Positions 53,513 to 63,674 of a stretch of DNA of 64,000 bases are shown one piece after another. The stretch spans positions 248,001 through 312,000 of the forward strand of contig NZ_LQIV01000001.1 in NCBI RefSeq assembly GCF_001500125.1, written 5' to 3'. The position numbers and the translations under genes are program-made. Origin of the DNA: Mycobacterium sp. IS-1742 (GTDB lineage Bacteria; Actinomycetota; Actinomycetes; Mycobacteriales; Mycobacteriaceae). The first letter of the stretch is position 1. Every line of letters begins with the position of its first letter. The notes under the pieces were generated by a model, which was not told the origin of the DNA, did not search any database, and worked only from the letters and a program-made list of their open reading frames with translations.

Positions 53513-54531
53513 TGGCAACAACTACCAATGGCGGTAGAGCCGTCGGCTGGCCGTCGCGCCTGACCAAGGCGAAACTGCACTTCGTCACCGGCAAGGGCGG
53601 TACCGGCAAGTCGACGATCGCGGCGGCACTGGCCCTGGCGCTCGCCGCAGGCGGCCGCAGGGTGCTGCTGGTCGAGGTCGAGGGACGCCAGGGCATCGCC
53701 CAGCTCTTCGACGTGCCACCGCTGCCCTACAAAGAGGTGAAGATCGCGACCGCCGACGGGGGCGGGCAGGTCAATGCGCTGGCCGTCGACACCGAGGCCG
53801 CGTTCCTCGAATACCTCGACATGTTCTACAACCTCGGGCTGGCCGGACGCGCGATGCGCCGCATCGGCGCAGTGGAGTTCGCGACGACGATCGCCCCGGG
53901 CCTGCGCGACGTGCTGCTCACCGGCAAGATCCGCGAGATCGTCACCCGCGCCGAGAAGGGCAAGCAACCGGTCTACGACGCCGTCGTCGTGGACTCCCCG
54001 CCCACCGGCCGGATCGCCCGGTTCCTCGACGTGACCAAGGCCGTGTCGGACCTCGCGAAGGGCGGTCCGGTGCACTCCCAGGCCGAGAGCGTGGTGAAGG
54101 TGCTGCACTCCGACATCACCGCGATCCACCTGGTGACCTTGCTCGAGGCGCTGCCCATGCAGGAGACGCTGGAAGCCATCGACGAACTGCGCGAACTCGG
54201 CCTGCCGATCGGCAGCGTCATCGTCAACCGCAACATCCCGGCCTACCTGTCGCCGGACGACCTGGCCAAGGCCGCTGAGGGCGACATCGACGCCGACGCG
54301 GTGCGCGCCGACCTGGCCGCGGCCGGAGTCCAGTTGTCCGACAACGACTTTGCCGGTTTGCTGACCGAGACCATCCAGCACGCCACCCGCATCACGGCGC
54401 GGGCGGAGACCGCCGAACAACTCGAGCGCCTCGACGTGCCGCGCCTGGAACTGCCCGCCCTGCCCGACGGTGTCGACCTCGGCAGCCTCTACGAACTCGC
54501 CGAAGTGCTCGCCCATCAAGGCGTGCGATGA
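53512..54531 (+). CDS. ArsA/Get3-like ATPase, first of a pair (Rv3679-like)
   Basis: A 339-aa P-loop ATPase of the anion-transporting/Get3 class. Walker A is VTGKGGTGKSTIAAAL near residue 28, switch I is VEVEGRQGIAQLF, and switch II is VVVDSPPTGRI. The Rv3679-Rv3680 pair forms a heteromer required for tolerance to glycerol- and nitric oxide-related stress in mycobacteria (from memory). GTG 53512 is the start. The second subunit follows 31 bp later. Confidence 0.9.
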   Translation: MATTTNGGRAVGWPSRLTKAKLHFVTGKGGTGKSTIAAALALALAAGGRRVLLVEVEGRQGIAQLFDVPPLPYKEVKIATADGGGQVNALAVDTEAAFLEYLDMFYNLGLAGRAMRRIGAVEFATTIAPGLRDVLLTGKIREIVTRAEKGKQPVYDAVVVDSPPTGRIARFLDVTKAVSDLAKGGPVHSQAESVVKVLHSDITAIHLVTLLEALPMQETLEAIDELRELGLPIGSVIVNRNIPAYLSPDDLAKAAEGDIDADAVRADLAAAGVQLSDNDFAGLLTETIQHATRITARAETAEQLERLDVPRLELPALPDGVDLGSLYELAEVLAHQGVR

Positions 54532-54562
54532 ACGAAGAGAAGAGCACCATGGAGGTCCGTAG

Positions 54563-55693
54563 ATGAGTACGACACCGCCCGCCCTCGACATGGCGGCGAT
54601 CCTCGAGGACACCTCCAACCGGGTGGTGGTCTGCTGCGGGGCCGGCGGCGTCGGCAAGACGACCACCGCGGCGGCGATGGCGCTGCGCGCCGCCGAATAC
54701 GGACGCACCGTGGTGGTGCTGACCATCGACCCGGCCAAACGCCTCGCGCAGGCCCTGGGCATCAAGACCCTGGGCAACACCCCGCAGCGGGTGCCGTTGG
54801 CGCCCGAGGTCCCCGGCGAACTGCACGCGATGATGCTCGACATGCGTCGCACGTTCGACGAGATGGTGGTCCAGTACTCCGGCCCCGACCGGGCCGACGC
54901 CATCCTGGACAACCAGTTCTACCAAACGGTGGCCACGTCGCTGGCCGGCACACAGGAGTACATGGCGATGGAGAAGCTGGGACAGCTTCTCGCGCAGGAC
55001 AAGTGGGACCTGATCGTGGTGGACACCCCGCCGTCGCGCAACGCCCTGGACTTCCTCGACGCCCCCAAACGCCTCGGCAGTTTCATGGACAGCCGGTTGT
55101 GGCGCATGCTGCTGGCACCCGGCCGCGGCATCGGCAAACTGGTGACCGGTGCGATGGGTCTGGCCATGAAGGCCATGTCGACCATCCTCGGTTCTCAAAT
55201 GCTCTCGGACGCAGCAGGTTTCGTGCAGTCCCTGGACGCGACGTTCGGCGGCTTCCGGGAGAAGGCGGATCGGACCTACGATCTGCTCAAGCGGCGCGGC
55301 ACGCAGTTCGTGGTCGTGTCGGCCGCCGAACCGGACGCGCTGCGCGAAGCGGCCTTCTTCGTCGACCGGTTGTCCACGGAGCGGATGCCGTTGGCGGGGT
55401 TGATCCTCAACCGCACCCACCCCACCCTGTGCTCGCTGCACGCGGACAAGGCCAGTGAGATCGCCGACGAGTTGGCGGCCGGGGACCCGGAGTCACTGAC
55501 GGCCGCGGCCCTGCGCATCCACGCCGACCGGACGCAGACGGCCAAGCGTGAGGTGCGACTGCTGTCCCGGTTCACCGGCGCCAATCCGCACGTGGCGATC
55601 GTCGGCGTTCCTTCGCTGCCGTTCGACGTCTCGGACCTCGACGCGCTGCGGGCGATCGCCGATCAGATCACCGGGGTGGCCGGGGCCGCCTGA
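54563..55693 (+). CDS. ArsA/Get3-like ATPase, second of a pair (Rv3680-like)
   Basis: A 376-aa partner of the preceding ATPase. The deviant Walker [17 protein letters not shown] lies near residue 28, the [12 protein letters not shown] switch I segment is typical of Get3/ArsA, and [11 protein letters not shown] is switch II. The ATG is preceded by GGAGG at 7-nt spacing. Hydrophobic helices in the middle ([20 protein letters not shown]) may bind client membrane segments. Converges on whiB4. Confidence 0.9.
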   Translation: MSTTPPALDMAAILEDTSNRVVVCCGAGGVGKTTTAAAMALRAAEYGRTVVVLTIDPAKRLAQALGIKTLGNTPQRVPLAPEVPGELHAMMLDMRRTFDEMVVQYSGPDRADAILDNQFYQTVATSLAGTQEYMAMEKLGQLLAQDKWDLIVVDTPPSRNALDFLDAPKRLGSFMDSRLWRMLLAPGRGIGKLVTGAMGLAMKAMSTILGSQMLSDAAGFVQSLDATFGGFREKADRTYDLLKRRGTQFVVVSAAEPDALREAAFFVDRLSTERMPLAGLILNRTHPTLCSLHADKASEIADELAAGDPESLTAAALRIHADRTQTAKREVRLLSRFTGANPHVAIVGVPSLPFDVSDLDALRAIADQITGVAGAA

Positions 55694-55718
55694 CCGGCGA
55701 TGGAAAGAAAGAAGGAGC

Positions 55719-56075
55719 TCAGACCGCGCTGCGGTGTTTGCGCTGGGCGGAGAAGAACTCGGCCCAGGAAACGACCTCGGGATGCTGCTTGAGCAACGCA
55801 CGACGCTGACGTTCGGTCATTCCGCCCCACACGCCGAACTCCACCCGGTTGTCGAGGGCGTCGGCGCCACATTCGAGGATGACCGGACAGTGGCGACAGA
55901 TCACCGCGGCCTTGCGCTGCGCAGCGCCGCGGACGAACAGCTCATCCGGATCGGCTTGGCGACAGCGGGCCTGGGACACCCAGGCGATCCGCGCTTCGGC
56001 CTCTGCACCGTGTGCGGGAGGCGGGGAGGGGACGGTTGTCGTGGTCTTGCGCACCGCGGGCCGAATACTTGACAC
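55719..56075 (-). CDS. whiB4: Redox-sensing iron-sulfur regulator WhiB4
   Basis: A 118-aa Wbl protein, the same length as Rv3681c. Cluster ligands are Cys38, Cys60, Cys63 and Cys69 (CRHCPVILEC), followed by the turn GVWGGMTERQRRAL and a basic C-terminus that binds DNA. WhiB4 senses O2 and nitric oxide through its 4Fe-4S cluster and condenses DNA under oxidative stress. GTG 56075 is preceded by AAGGGA at about 7 nt. Diverges from ponA2. Confidence 0.96.
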   Translation of the reverse strand: MSSIRPAVRKTTTTVPSPPPAHGAEAEARIAWVSQARCRQADPDELFVRGAAQRKAAVICRHCPVILECGADALDNRVEFGVWGGMTERQRRALLKQHPEVVSWAEFFSAQRKHRSAV

Positions 56076-56358
56076 CGGCGATCCCTTCGTTCCTGCCGCC
56101 GCACCCGACGGTGATCCTCCGGAGTAAACCGCTGATGCGATCTACGCCACATTGCGCCAGCTAGTGTGTCCTGGATCGCACTGTGTGTCCAAGCTAGGTG
56201 GTCAGGGCACATTTACGCAACACTTTGTGTCCGACTTTTTTGGGACGACCGTGCCGTCTGATCAACTTCTTAAAGATCGGTGATTCCCGGCGCGGCGTGA
56301 CGGCGCCCGCGAACGGCGGGAATCTCGCTGCTCCGGCGATCCCGCCGGGCGGCGTCGT
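56076..56358. other. whiB4-ponA2 divergent regulatory region
   Basis: About 280 bp with no gene. It holds the whiB4 leader and two direct copies of GTGTGTCC at 56164-56171 and 56183-56190 (19-bp period), which read GGACACAC toward whiB4. CTAG/CTAG flanks the pair. An AT-richer tract lies at 56210-56275 in this otherwise GC-rich DNA. The repeats may bind a regulator. Confidence 0.45.
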
Positions 56359-56371
56359 TACTCTGTACCCA
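56359..56371 (+). promoter_or_regulatory. Leaderless promoter of ponA2
   Basis: TACTCT at 56359-56364, 6 nt, then ATG 56371. Confidence 0.5.
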
Positions 56372-58824
56372 TGCCGGAACGTCCGCCAACAGCAGTCACG
56401 GTCGTCAAGCTCGCCTGGTGCTGCCTGCTGGCCAGCGTGCTGACTGCCGCCCTGATGTTCCCCGTGGTCGGCGGCATCGGTCTGATGTCCAACCGCGCGT
56501 CCGACGTCGTCGCCAACGGTTCGGCCGCGCTGGTCGAGGGTGAGATCCCGCAGGTGTCGACGATGGTCGACGCCAGGGGCAACACGATCGCGTGGCTGTA
56601 CTCCCAGCGACGCTTCGAGGTGCCCAGCGAGCAGATCGCCAACACGATGAAACTGGCGATCGTCTCCATCGAGGACAAGCGGTTTGCCGAACACAACGGC
56701 GTGGACTGGCAGGGCACGCTCACCGGTCTGGCCGGCTACCTGCGGGGCGACACCGACACCCGCGGCGGGTCGACGCTGGAACAGCAGTACGTCAAGAACT
56801 ATCAGTTGCTGGTCGTGGCGCAGACCGACTCGGAGAAGCGGGCGGCGATCGAGACCACCCCGGCGCGCAAGCTGCGTGAGATCCGGATGGCGCTCACGCT
56901 GGACAAGACGTTCACCAAACCCGAGATCCTGACCCGCTACCTCAACCTCGTCTCGTTCGGCAACGGCGCATTCGGCATCCAGGACGCCGCCCAGACGTAT
57001 TTCGGCATCAACGCCTCGCAACTGAACTGGCAGCAGTCGGCGCTGCTGGCTGGTTTGGTCCAGTCGACGAGCTCGCTGAACCCCTACACCAACCCCGACG
57101 GCGCGCTGGCCCGCCGCAACCTGGTGCTCGACACGATGATCGAGAACCTGCCGAACGAGGCCGAAGCGCTGCGGGCCGCGAAGAACGAGCCGCTGGGCGT
57201 CCTGCCGGTGCCCAACGAACTGCCGCGCGGTTGCATCGCCGCCGGCGACCGGGCGTTCTTCTGCGACTACGCGCTGGACTACCTGGCCCGCGCGGGTATC
57301 AGCAAGGAGCAGGTCGCCAAGGGCGGCTATCTGATCAAGACCACGCTCGATCCCGATGTGCAGGCCACCGTCAAGTCGGCCGTCAACCAGTTCGCCAGCC
57401 CGGACACCCCCGGCGTCGCGAGCGTGATGAGCGTGATCCGGCCCGGTAAGGAAACCCACCCGGTGCTGGCGATGGCGTCGAACCGTACCTACGGGCTCAA
57501 CGTCGACGCCAACGAGACCATGCATCCCCAGCCGTTCTCGCTGGTCGGCAACGGCGCCGGGTCGGTGTTCAAGGTCTTCACCACCGCCGCGGCGATGGAG
57601 ATGGGCATGGGCATCAACACCCAGCTGCAGGTGCCCGGCTCGTTCCAGGCCAAGGGGCTCGGCAGCAGCGACACCCCTGGCTGCCCGGCCGCCACCTGGT
57701 GCGTCCGCAACGCCGGCGCGGGATACCGCGGCTCGATGAGCGTCACCGATGCGCTGGCGACCTCCCCGAACACCGCGTTCGCGAAGCTGATCTCCCAGGT
57801 GGGCGTGCCCCGCGCGGTCGACATGGCGGTCCGGCTGGGGCTGCGGTCCTACGCGCTGCCGGGCACCGCCCGCGACTACGACCCGGAGAGCAACGAGAGC
57901 CTGGCCGACTTCATCAAACGGCAGAACATCGGCTCGTTCACGCTCGGCCCGTTCGAGGTCAACGGTCTGGAGCTGTCGAACGTCGCGGCCACCCTCGCCT
58001 CGGGCGGCATGTGGTGCCCGCCGAACCCGATCGCCCAGGTCCTCGACCGCAAGGGTGAAGAGGTCTCGGTGACCACCGAGACCTGCGAGCAGGCGGTGCC
58101 GGAGGGGTTGGCGAACACCCTGGCCAACGCGATGAGCAAGGACGACACCGGGGCGGGCACCGCCGCCGGTGCGGCCGGTTCGGTGGGCTGGAACCTGCCC
58201 ATGTCGGGTAAGACGGGGACGACGGAGTCCAACCGCTCGTCGGCGTTCCTCGGCTTCACCAACCAGCTGGCCGCGGCCAACTACGTCTACGACGATTCGC
58301 CGAGCCCCGGTGAGCTGTGCTCGTTCCCGCTGCGTCAGTGCGGTTCGGGCGACCTGTTCGGCGGCAACGAGCCGGCCCGCACCTGGTTCACCGCGATGAA
58401 GCCGATCGCCACCAACTTCGGCGAGGTCCGTCTGCCGCCCACCGACCCGCGTTGGGTCGACGGCGGCCCCGGCTCGAACGTGCCGAGTGTGTCGGGCCTG
58501 ACCGTGGACGCCGCCCGCCAGCGCCTCCGTGACGCGGGCTTCCAGGTCGCCGACGGCACCGCGTCGGTCAACAGCGGCTCGCGGGCAGGCACCGTCGTCG
58601 GCACCAACCCGAGCGGCCAGACCATCCCGGGGTCGATCATCACCATCCAGGTGAGCAACGGCATCGCACCCGCGCCGCCGCCCCCGACCTACAACGTTCC
58701 CGACCTTCCCAGCCTGCCCGGTGGGCCGCCGCCACCGATCGGGCAGACGGTGGTGGAGATCCCCGGCCTGCCGCCGATCACCGTGCCGGTGCTCGGACCG
58801 CCGCCACCCCCGCCGCCGCCGTGA
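56371..58824 (+). CDS. ponA2: Bifunctional penicillin-binding protein PonA2
   Basis: A 817-aa class A PBP that polymerises and crosslinks peptidoglycan. After a signal-anchor (VVKLAWCCLLASVLTAAL) comes the GT51 domain with IVSIEDKRFAEHNGVD and GGSTLEQQYVKN. The transpeptidase has SVFK, SPNT and SGKTGTTESN. A single PASTA domain (SGLTVDAARQRLRDAGFQVA) and a Pro-rich tail end the protein. Matches Rv3682, important for survival under stress and in stationary phase. Confidence 0.96.
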   Translation: MPERPPTAVTVVKLAWCCLLASVLTAALMFPVVGGIGLMSNRASDVVANGSAALVEGEIPQVSTMVDARGNTIAWLYSQRRFEVPSEQIANTMKLAIVSIEDKRFAEHNGVDWQGTLTGLAGYLRGDTDTRGGSTLEQQYVKNYQLLVVAQTDSEKRAAIETTPARKLREIRMALTLDKTFTKPEILTRYLNLVSFGNGAFGIQDAAQTYFGINASQLNWQQSALLAGLVQSTSSLNPYTNPDGALARRNLVLDTMIENLPNEAEALRAAKNEPLGVLPVPNELPRGCIAAGDRAFFCDYALDYLARAGISKEQVAKGGYLIKTTLDPDVQATVKSAVNQFASPDTPGVASVMSVIRPGKETHPVLAMASNRTYGLNVDANETMHPQPFSLVGNGAGSVFKVFTTAAAMEMGMGINTQLQVPGSFQAKGLGSSDTPGCPAATWCVRNAGAGYRGSMSVTDALATSPNTAFAKLISQVGVPRAVDMAVRLGLRSYALPGTARDYDPESNESLADFIKRQNIGSFTLGPFEVNGLELSNVAATLASGGMWCPPNPIAQVLDRKGEEVSVTTETCEQAVPEGLANTLANAMSKDDTGAGTAAGAAGSVGWNLPMSGKTGTTESNRSSAFLGFTNQLAAANYVYDDSPSPGELCSFPLRQCGSGDLFGGNEPARTWFTAMKPIATNFGEVRLPPTDPRWVDGGPGSNVPSVSGLTVDAARQRLRDAGFQVADGTASVNSGSRAGTVVGTNPSGQTIPGSIITIQVSNGIAPAPPPPTYNVPDLPSLPGGPPPPIGQTVVEIPGLPPITVPVLGPPPPPPPP

Positions 58825-58902
58825 CCACCGGCTGACCGGCGGTCGGCTGTGCGGTTTCCCACGGTGGCCGGGTGGAAAGGGGTGAGTGCGGCCATCTGGC
58901 AG

Positions 58903-58915
58903 TAGGCTGCTGCCA
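58903..58915 (+). promoter_or_regulatory. Leaderless promoter of the Rv3683-like gene
   Basis: TAGGCT at 58903-58908, 6 nt, then ATG 58915. Confidence 0.5.
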
Positions 58916-59907
58916 TGGCTGCTGCTTCGCCACGACCGACGGCGTCGACGTCGACGTCGATCACGCTCCTGAAGAACACCGCTGCGGTGACCGCCGGAAC
59001 CCTGGTCGCGGGGATCGGTTACGCGTCGCTCATCGAACGCAACGCGTTCACGCTGCGCGAGGTGACCATGCCGGTGCTCACGCCCGGCTCGACACCGCTG
59101 CGCGTGCTACACCTCAGCGATCTCCACATGCGGCCCGGCCAGCGGCGCAAGCAGGCCTGGCTGCGGGATCTGGCCCGGCTGGAACCCGATCTCGTCGTCA
59201 ACACGGGCGACAACCTGGCGCATCCGCGGGCGGTGCCCGCCGTCGTGCAGGCGCTCTCGGAGCTGCTGTCGGTGCCCGGTGTGTTCGTCTTCGGCAGCAA
59301 CGACTACTTCGCGCCGCGGCTGAAGAACCCGCTGAACTACGTCACCAACCCCGGCCATCGCGTCCACGGACAGCCGCTGCCGTGGCAGGACCTGCGCGCG
59401 GCGTTCACCGAACGCGGCTGGCTGGACATGACCCACACGCGCCGCGAACTCGACGTCGCGGGGCTGCGCCTCGCGTTGGCCGGTGTCGACGACCCGCACC
59501 TCAAGCGCGATCGGTACGACACGATCGCCGGCGCGGCCACGCCGACCGCCAACCTGTCGCTGGGCCTGACCCACTCCCCTGAGCCGCGTGTGCTCGACCG
59601 GTTCGCCGCCGACGGCTACCAGCTGGTGATGGCCGGCCACACCCACGGCGGTCAGCTGTGCCTGCCGTTCTACGGCGCGCTGGTCACCAACTGCGAGCTC
59701 GACCGGTCGCGGGCCAAGGGCGCGTCGAAGTGGGGCGCCGACATGGCGTTGCACGTGTCGGCCGGGATCGGTACGTCGCCGTTCGCGCCCGTGCGGTTCT
59801 GCTGCCGGCCCGAGGCGACGCTGCTGACGCTGATCGCCGCACCGACCGGCGGCCGGGACGCCGACGTGCGGGCGGGGCAGTCACCGTCGACCGTCTCGGC
59901 GCGGTGA
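58915..59907 (+). CDS. Metallophosphoesterase (Rv3683-like)
   Basis: A 330-aa calcineurin-like phosphoesterase with an N-terminal signal-anchor helix ([17 protein letters not shown]). Ligand motifs are [28 protein letters not shown] (Asp in place of the usual His after Asn) and [13 protein letters not shown]. Substrate unknown. It follows ponA2, as in M. tuberculosis, and the next gene starts 7 bp after its stop. A paralogue lies at 8285-9466. Confidence 0.9.
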   Translation: MAAASPRPTASTSTSITLLKNTAAVTAGTLVAGIGYASLIERNAFTLREVTMPVLTPGSTPLRVLHLSDLHMRPGQRRKQAWLRDLARLEPDLVVNTGDNLAHPRAVPAVVQALSELLSVPGVFVFGSNDYFAPRLKNPLNYVTNPGHRVHGQPLPWQDLRAAFTERGWLDMTHTRRELDVAGLRLALAGVDDPHLKRDRYDTIAGAATPTANLSLGLTHSPEPRVLDRFAADGYQLVMAGHTHGGQLCLPFYGALVTNCELDRSRAKGASKWGADMALHVSAGIGTSPFAPVRFCCRPEATLLTLIAAPTGGRDADVRAGQSPSTVSAR

Positions 59908-59914
59908 CGGGTCG

Positions 59915-61099
59915 GTGACGGGGCGGTCCTCGATCGCCGTTCACAGTCAACCCCGTGCATGGGTCGACAACGCCGTCCGGTTGATCGAGGCCGATGCCCG
60001 GCGCAGCGCCGACACCCACCTGCTGCGGTACCCGCTGCCGTCGGCCTGGGGTGAGGGCTGCGGTGTCGCGCTGTACCTCAAGGACGAGTCCACGCACATC
60101 ACCGGCAGCCTCAAACACCGGTTGGCGCGCTCGCTGTTCCTCTACGGGCTGTGCAACGGGTGGATCTGCGAGGGGACGACGGTCATCGAGGCGTCCAGCG
60201 GGTCGACAGCGGTGTCGGAGGCGTACTTCGCGGCGCTGCTCGGCCTGCCGTTCATCGCGGTGATGACGTCGTCGACCAGCGCCAGCAAGGTCGCGCTGAT
60301 CGAATCACAGGGCGGCCGTTGCCATTTCGTCGAGGAGTCGTCGCAGGTGTACGCCGAGGCCGAACGGCTCGCCGAGGAGACCGGCGGGCACTACCTCGAC
60401 CAGTTCACCAACGCCGAACGGGCCACCGACTGGCGCGGCAACAACAACATCGCCGAATCGATCTATCACCAGATGGCCGCCGAACAGCACCCGATCCCGG
60501 AGTGGATCGTGGTGGGCGCGGGTACCGGCGGCACCAGCGCGACCATCGGCCGCTACATCCGCTACCGCCGATACGAGACGAAGCTGTGCGTGGTCGATCC
60601 GGAGAACTCGGCGTTCTTCCCCGCGTACGCGCAGCAGGACCCGACCGTCGTCACCGGCGCGTCGTCGAGGATCGAGGGGATCGGCCGTCCGCGGGTCGAA
60701 CCGTCGTTCCTGCCCGAGGTGGTGGATCGCATGGTCGCCGTACCCGACGGGGCGTCGGTGGCCGCCGCCCGCCACGCGAGCCGGGTGCTCGGCCGTCGGG
60801 TCGGCCCGTCGACAGGAACGAATCTGTGGGGGGCTTTCGGACTGCTCGCGGAGATGAGGGCGCAGGGCCGGAGCGGTTCGGTGGTGACGTTGATCGCCGA
60901 CAGCGGCGACCGCTACGCCGACACCTACTTCTGCGACGAGTGGCTGAGCAGCCAGGGCATCGACCCGTCCGAGTCGGCCGAGGTGCTCGCCGACTTCGAG
61001 CGGTCCTGCGAGTGGCGCTCGTCGTCGGACGCGCCCGAGAGCGGCCCGTCGGCGGTCAGGAAGAGCCAGATCGCCGCCAGAGCGAAGAACCCCAAGTAG
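59915..61099 (+). CDS. PLP-dependent cysteine synthase/desulfhydrase family enzyme (Cds1-like)
   Basis: A 394-aa fold-type II PLP enzyme. The Schiff-base Lys is K67 in [11 protein letters not shown], the Ser/Thr loop is [11 protein letters not shown], and the phosphate-binding Gly-rich loop is [13 protein letters not shown]. It matches Rv3684 by position; that protein (Cds1) was reported to release H2S from cysteine (from memory). The last ~45 residues, after [12 protein letters not shown], are extra compared with Rv3684 and low in order. GTG 59915 is used. Confidence 0.85.
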   Translation: MTGRSSIAVHSQPRAWVDNAVRLIEADARRSADTHLLRYPLPSAWGEGCGVALYLKDESTHITGSLKHRLARSLFLYGLCNGWICEGTTVIEASSGSTAVSEAYFAALLGLPFIAVMTSSTSASKVALIESQGGRCHFVEESSQVYAEAERLAEETGGHYLDQFTNAERATDWRGNNNIAESIYHQMAAEQHPIPEWIVVGAGTGGTSATIGRYIRYRRYETKLCVVDPENSAFFPAYAQQDPTVVTGASSRIEGIGRPRVEPSFLPEVVDRMVAVPDGASVAAARHASRVLGRRVGPSTGTNLWGAFGLLAEMRAQGRSGSVVTLIADSGDRYADTYFCDEWLSSQGIDPSESAEVLADFERSCEWRSSSDAPESGPSAVRKSQIAARAKNPK

Positions 61100-61122
61100 A
61101 GGGAAGCTCCCAACCCGGTCAT
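60925..61122 (-). CDS. Possible small membrane protein, antisense to the Cds1-like 3' end
   Basis: A 65-aa frame starts at ATG 61122 with GAGG about 5 nt upstream and encodes one clean membrane helix ([20 protein letters not shown]) then a polar tail. It overlaps the end of the Cds1-like gene by 175 nt on the other strand. The helix is coded opposite the extra C-terminal tail of that enzyme. Either reading could be real; I cannot tell without conservation data. Confidence 0.25.
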   Translation of the reverse strand: MTGLGASLYLGFFALAAIWLFLTADGPLSGASDDERHSQDRSKSASTSADSDGSMPWLLSHSSQK

Positions 61123-61240
61123 CTCTGCCTCGTTTCACCAGTTGTGCGGCGCTCTGCCGTCATTGTCGTCAACGCCACCGACAACCCCCGGCATTCCGGG
61201 TCTGTGTGAACTCGTGTCGCCCGTCGGGGGCGGGAGCCGT

Positions 61241-61271
61241 TTGGCTTTCCGAGGCACCGGTGCGATACCCT
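61241..61271 (+). promoter_or_regulatory. Promoter of tRNA-Pro
   Basis: TTGGCT (61241-61246), 19-nt spacer, TACCCT (61266-61271), with the tRNA 5' end 14 nt further on. The spacer is slightly long. Confidence 0.45.
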
Positions 61272-61280
61272 TTCAACGCT

Positions 61281-62568
<1,288 letters not shown>

Positions 62569-62582
<14 letters not shown>

Positions 62583-63219
62583 CGTCCCTGTTCACGTCGC
62601 GAGGCTCGTCTACGCCGACGTCCTCGGAATTCGAGCCAACAAACAGGTTGTCGACGGCCGCATTCACGACCCGTTGGAGTACATCGCCGAGCCGTTCATC
62701 GACGTCCGCGACTTCGAAATCTGGCTTCTGCCAATGCAAGTCGGCCAGTAACTCTTTTAGTTCGAGGACGACGTGGTCATGAGCGTCTAGTTCCTCAGAA
62801 CGACCACGGAGTCGGCGGAGTCGATCCATGGCTTCTGGCGCTAGCTCCAGAAGCTCTTGCATCGTTCGGGCGTAGTGGCCGAGCTCAGCGAATGCGAATC
62901 GACCCGCCCGCATCCGCTTCTCGGCGAACCCTCGGACCGCGAGAACCGCGCTCAACCGGTCCGGACCTGAAGGCATCAGCAGCTGCTGAAGATCGGTGTT
63001 CAGACAGTCGGCAATCGCGGCCGCCTCCCGCAGCTTGACTTCGCGATCACCGCGCTCGATTCGCGTAACGGCCGAGGGGTCGAGTCGAACACCTTGGCCT
63101 TCCAAAGCCTCTGCGAGTTGCCTCTGACTCCAACCCCTTTGTCCGCGCGCTATGCGCATGTTCCGCCCAAACGTCTGGCTGAAATCTTCGTCAGCGCCCG
63201 GAGGAGGATCATCATGCAC
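62569..63219 (-). CDS. XRE-family transcriptional regulator
   Basis: A 216-aa regulator with an N-terminal Cro/CI-type helix-turn-helix (RIARGQRGWSQRQLAEALEG to SAVTRIERGDREVKL, residues 21-62). A long helical C-terminal region (63-190) could oligomerise. Start GTG 63219 is fixed by a leaderless -10. It is the probable repressor of the element, transcribed together with int and divergent from the excisionase gene. Confidence 0.88.
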
Positions 63220-63232
63220 AAATCACACTGTA
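63219..63232 (-). promoter_or_regulatory. Leaderless promoter of the XRE gene
   Basis: Minus strand TACAGT (63232-63227), 7 nt, then GTG 63219. Its -10 touches a TAATGCT motif (63231-63237). Confidence 0.55.
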
Positions 63233-63301
63233 ATGCTTGACCCACACCAAGGAAAGTGCGATCGTTGGCGGTGTTGATTCAGCATTATGATGTGAAAGGA
63301 A
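63231..63301 (+). promoter_or_regulatory. Excisionase promoter and candidate operators
   Basis: TATGAT at 63286-63291 is the best plus-strand -10; the nearest -35 (TTGGCG, 63265-63270) is spaced only 15 nt. TAATGCT at 63231-63237 and its reverse complement AGCATTA at 63281-63287 sit at the two divergent -10 boxes, a symmetric pair suitable for the XRE repressor. AAAGGA at 63296-63301 is the excisionase Shine-Dalgarno. Confidence 0.5.
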
Positions 63302-63306
63302 CATCA

Positions 63307-63504
63307 ATGAGCATCATGTCAGCCCGCCAAGTCTCGGATCTCACTGGTGTGCCAGTGGGCACTCTCCGGTACTGGCGCCATGCCGGGACGGGACCAGCAA
63401 GTTTCACGTTGGGGCGTCGAGTTGTTTACCGACGCAGCGAAGTCGAGCGATGGATCGCCGAACAAGAGAGCGCAACCCGCCGTGGAGGTGACGGCGCCGC
63501 CTGA
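63307..63504 (+). CDS. xis: Excisionase-like helix-turn-helix protein
   Basis: A 65-aa MerR-like/HTH_17 protein: SARQVSDLTGVPVGTLRYWR followed by the wing GPASFTLGRRVVYRRSEVERW. Such proteins direct excision with tyrosine integrases or act as small regulators. ATG 63307 is preferred (AAAGGA 5 nt upstream) over upstream in-frame starts at 63256. Divergent from XRE-int. Confidence 0.85.
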   Translation: MSIMSARQVSDLTGVPVGTLRYWRHAGTGPASFTLGRRVVYRRSEVERWIAEQESATRRGGDGAA

Positions 63505-63516
63505 AGCAATGAAAAT

Positions 63517-63547
63517 GAGAGACCCTGGCTGAGCCCCAGGGCCTCTC
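63517..63547 (+). terminator. Hairpin after the excisionase gene
   Basis: GAGAG-A-CCCTGG (63517-63528) pairs with CCAGGG-C-CTCTC (63536-63547) around a 7-nt loop. There is no T-tract. The 63550-63674 stretch holds no gene. Confidence 0.45.
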
Positions 63548-63674
63548 GGAGAACTGCCACCCTTCGCAGAGGACGGTTCATGTCGAGTTTAACTCCCGAT
63601 CGCGGTCCCAAGGATCGAAAACTTGCCCACCACCGACAAGAGCAAGGCCCTGGTTTCTCGCACGGTGCTACACG

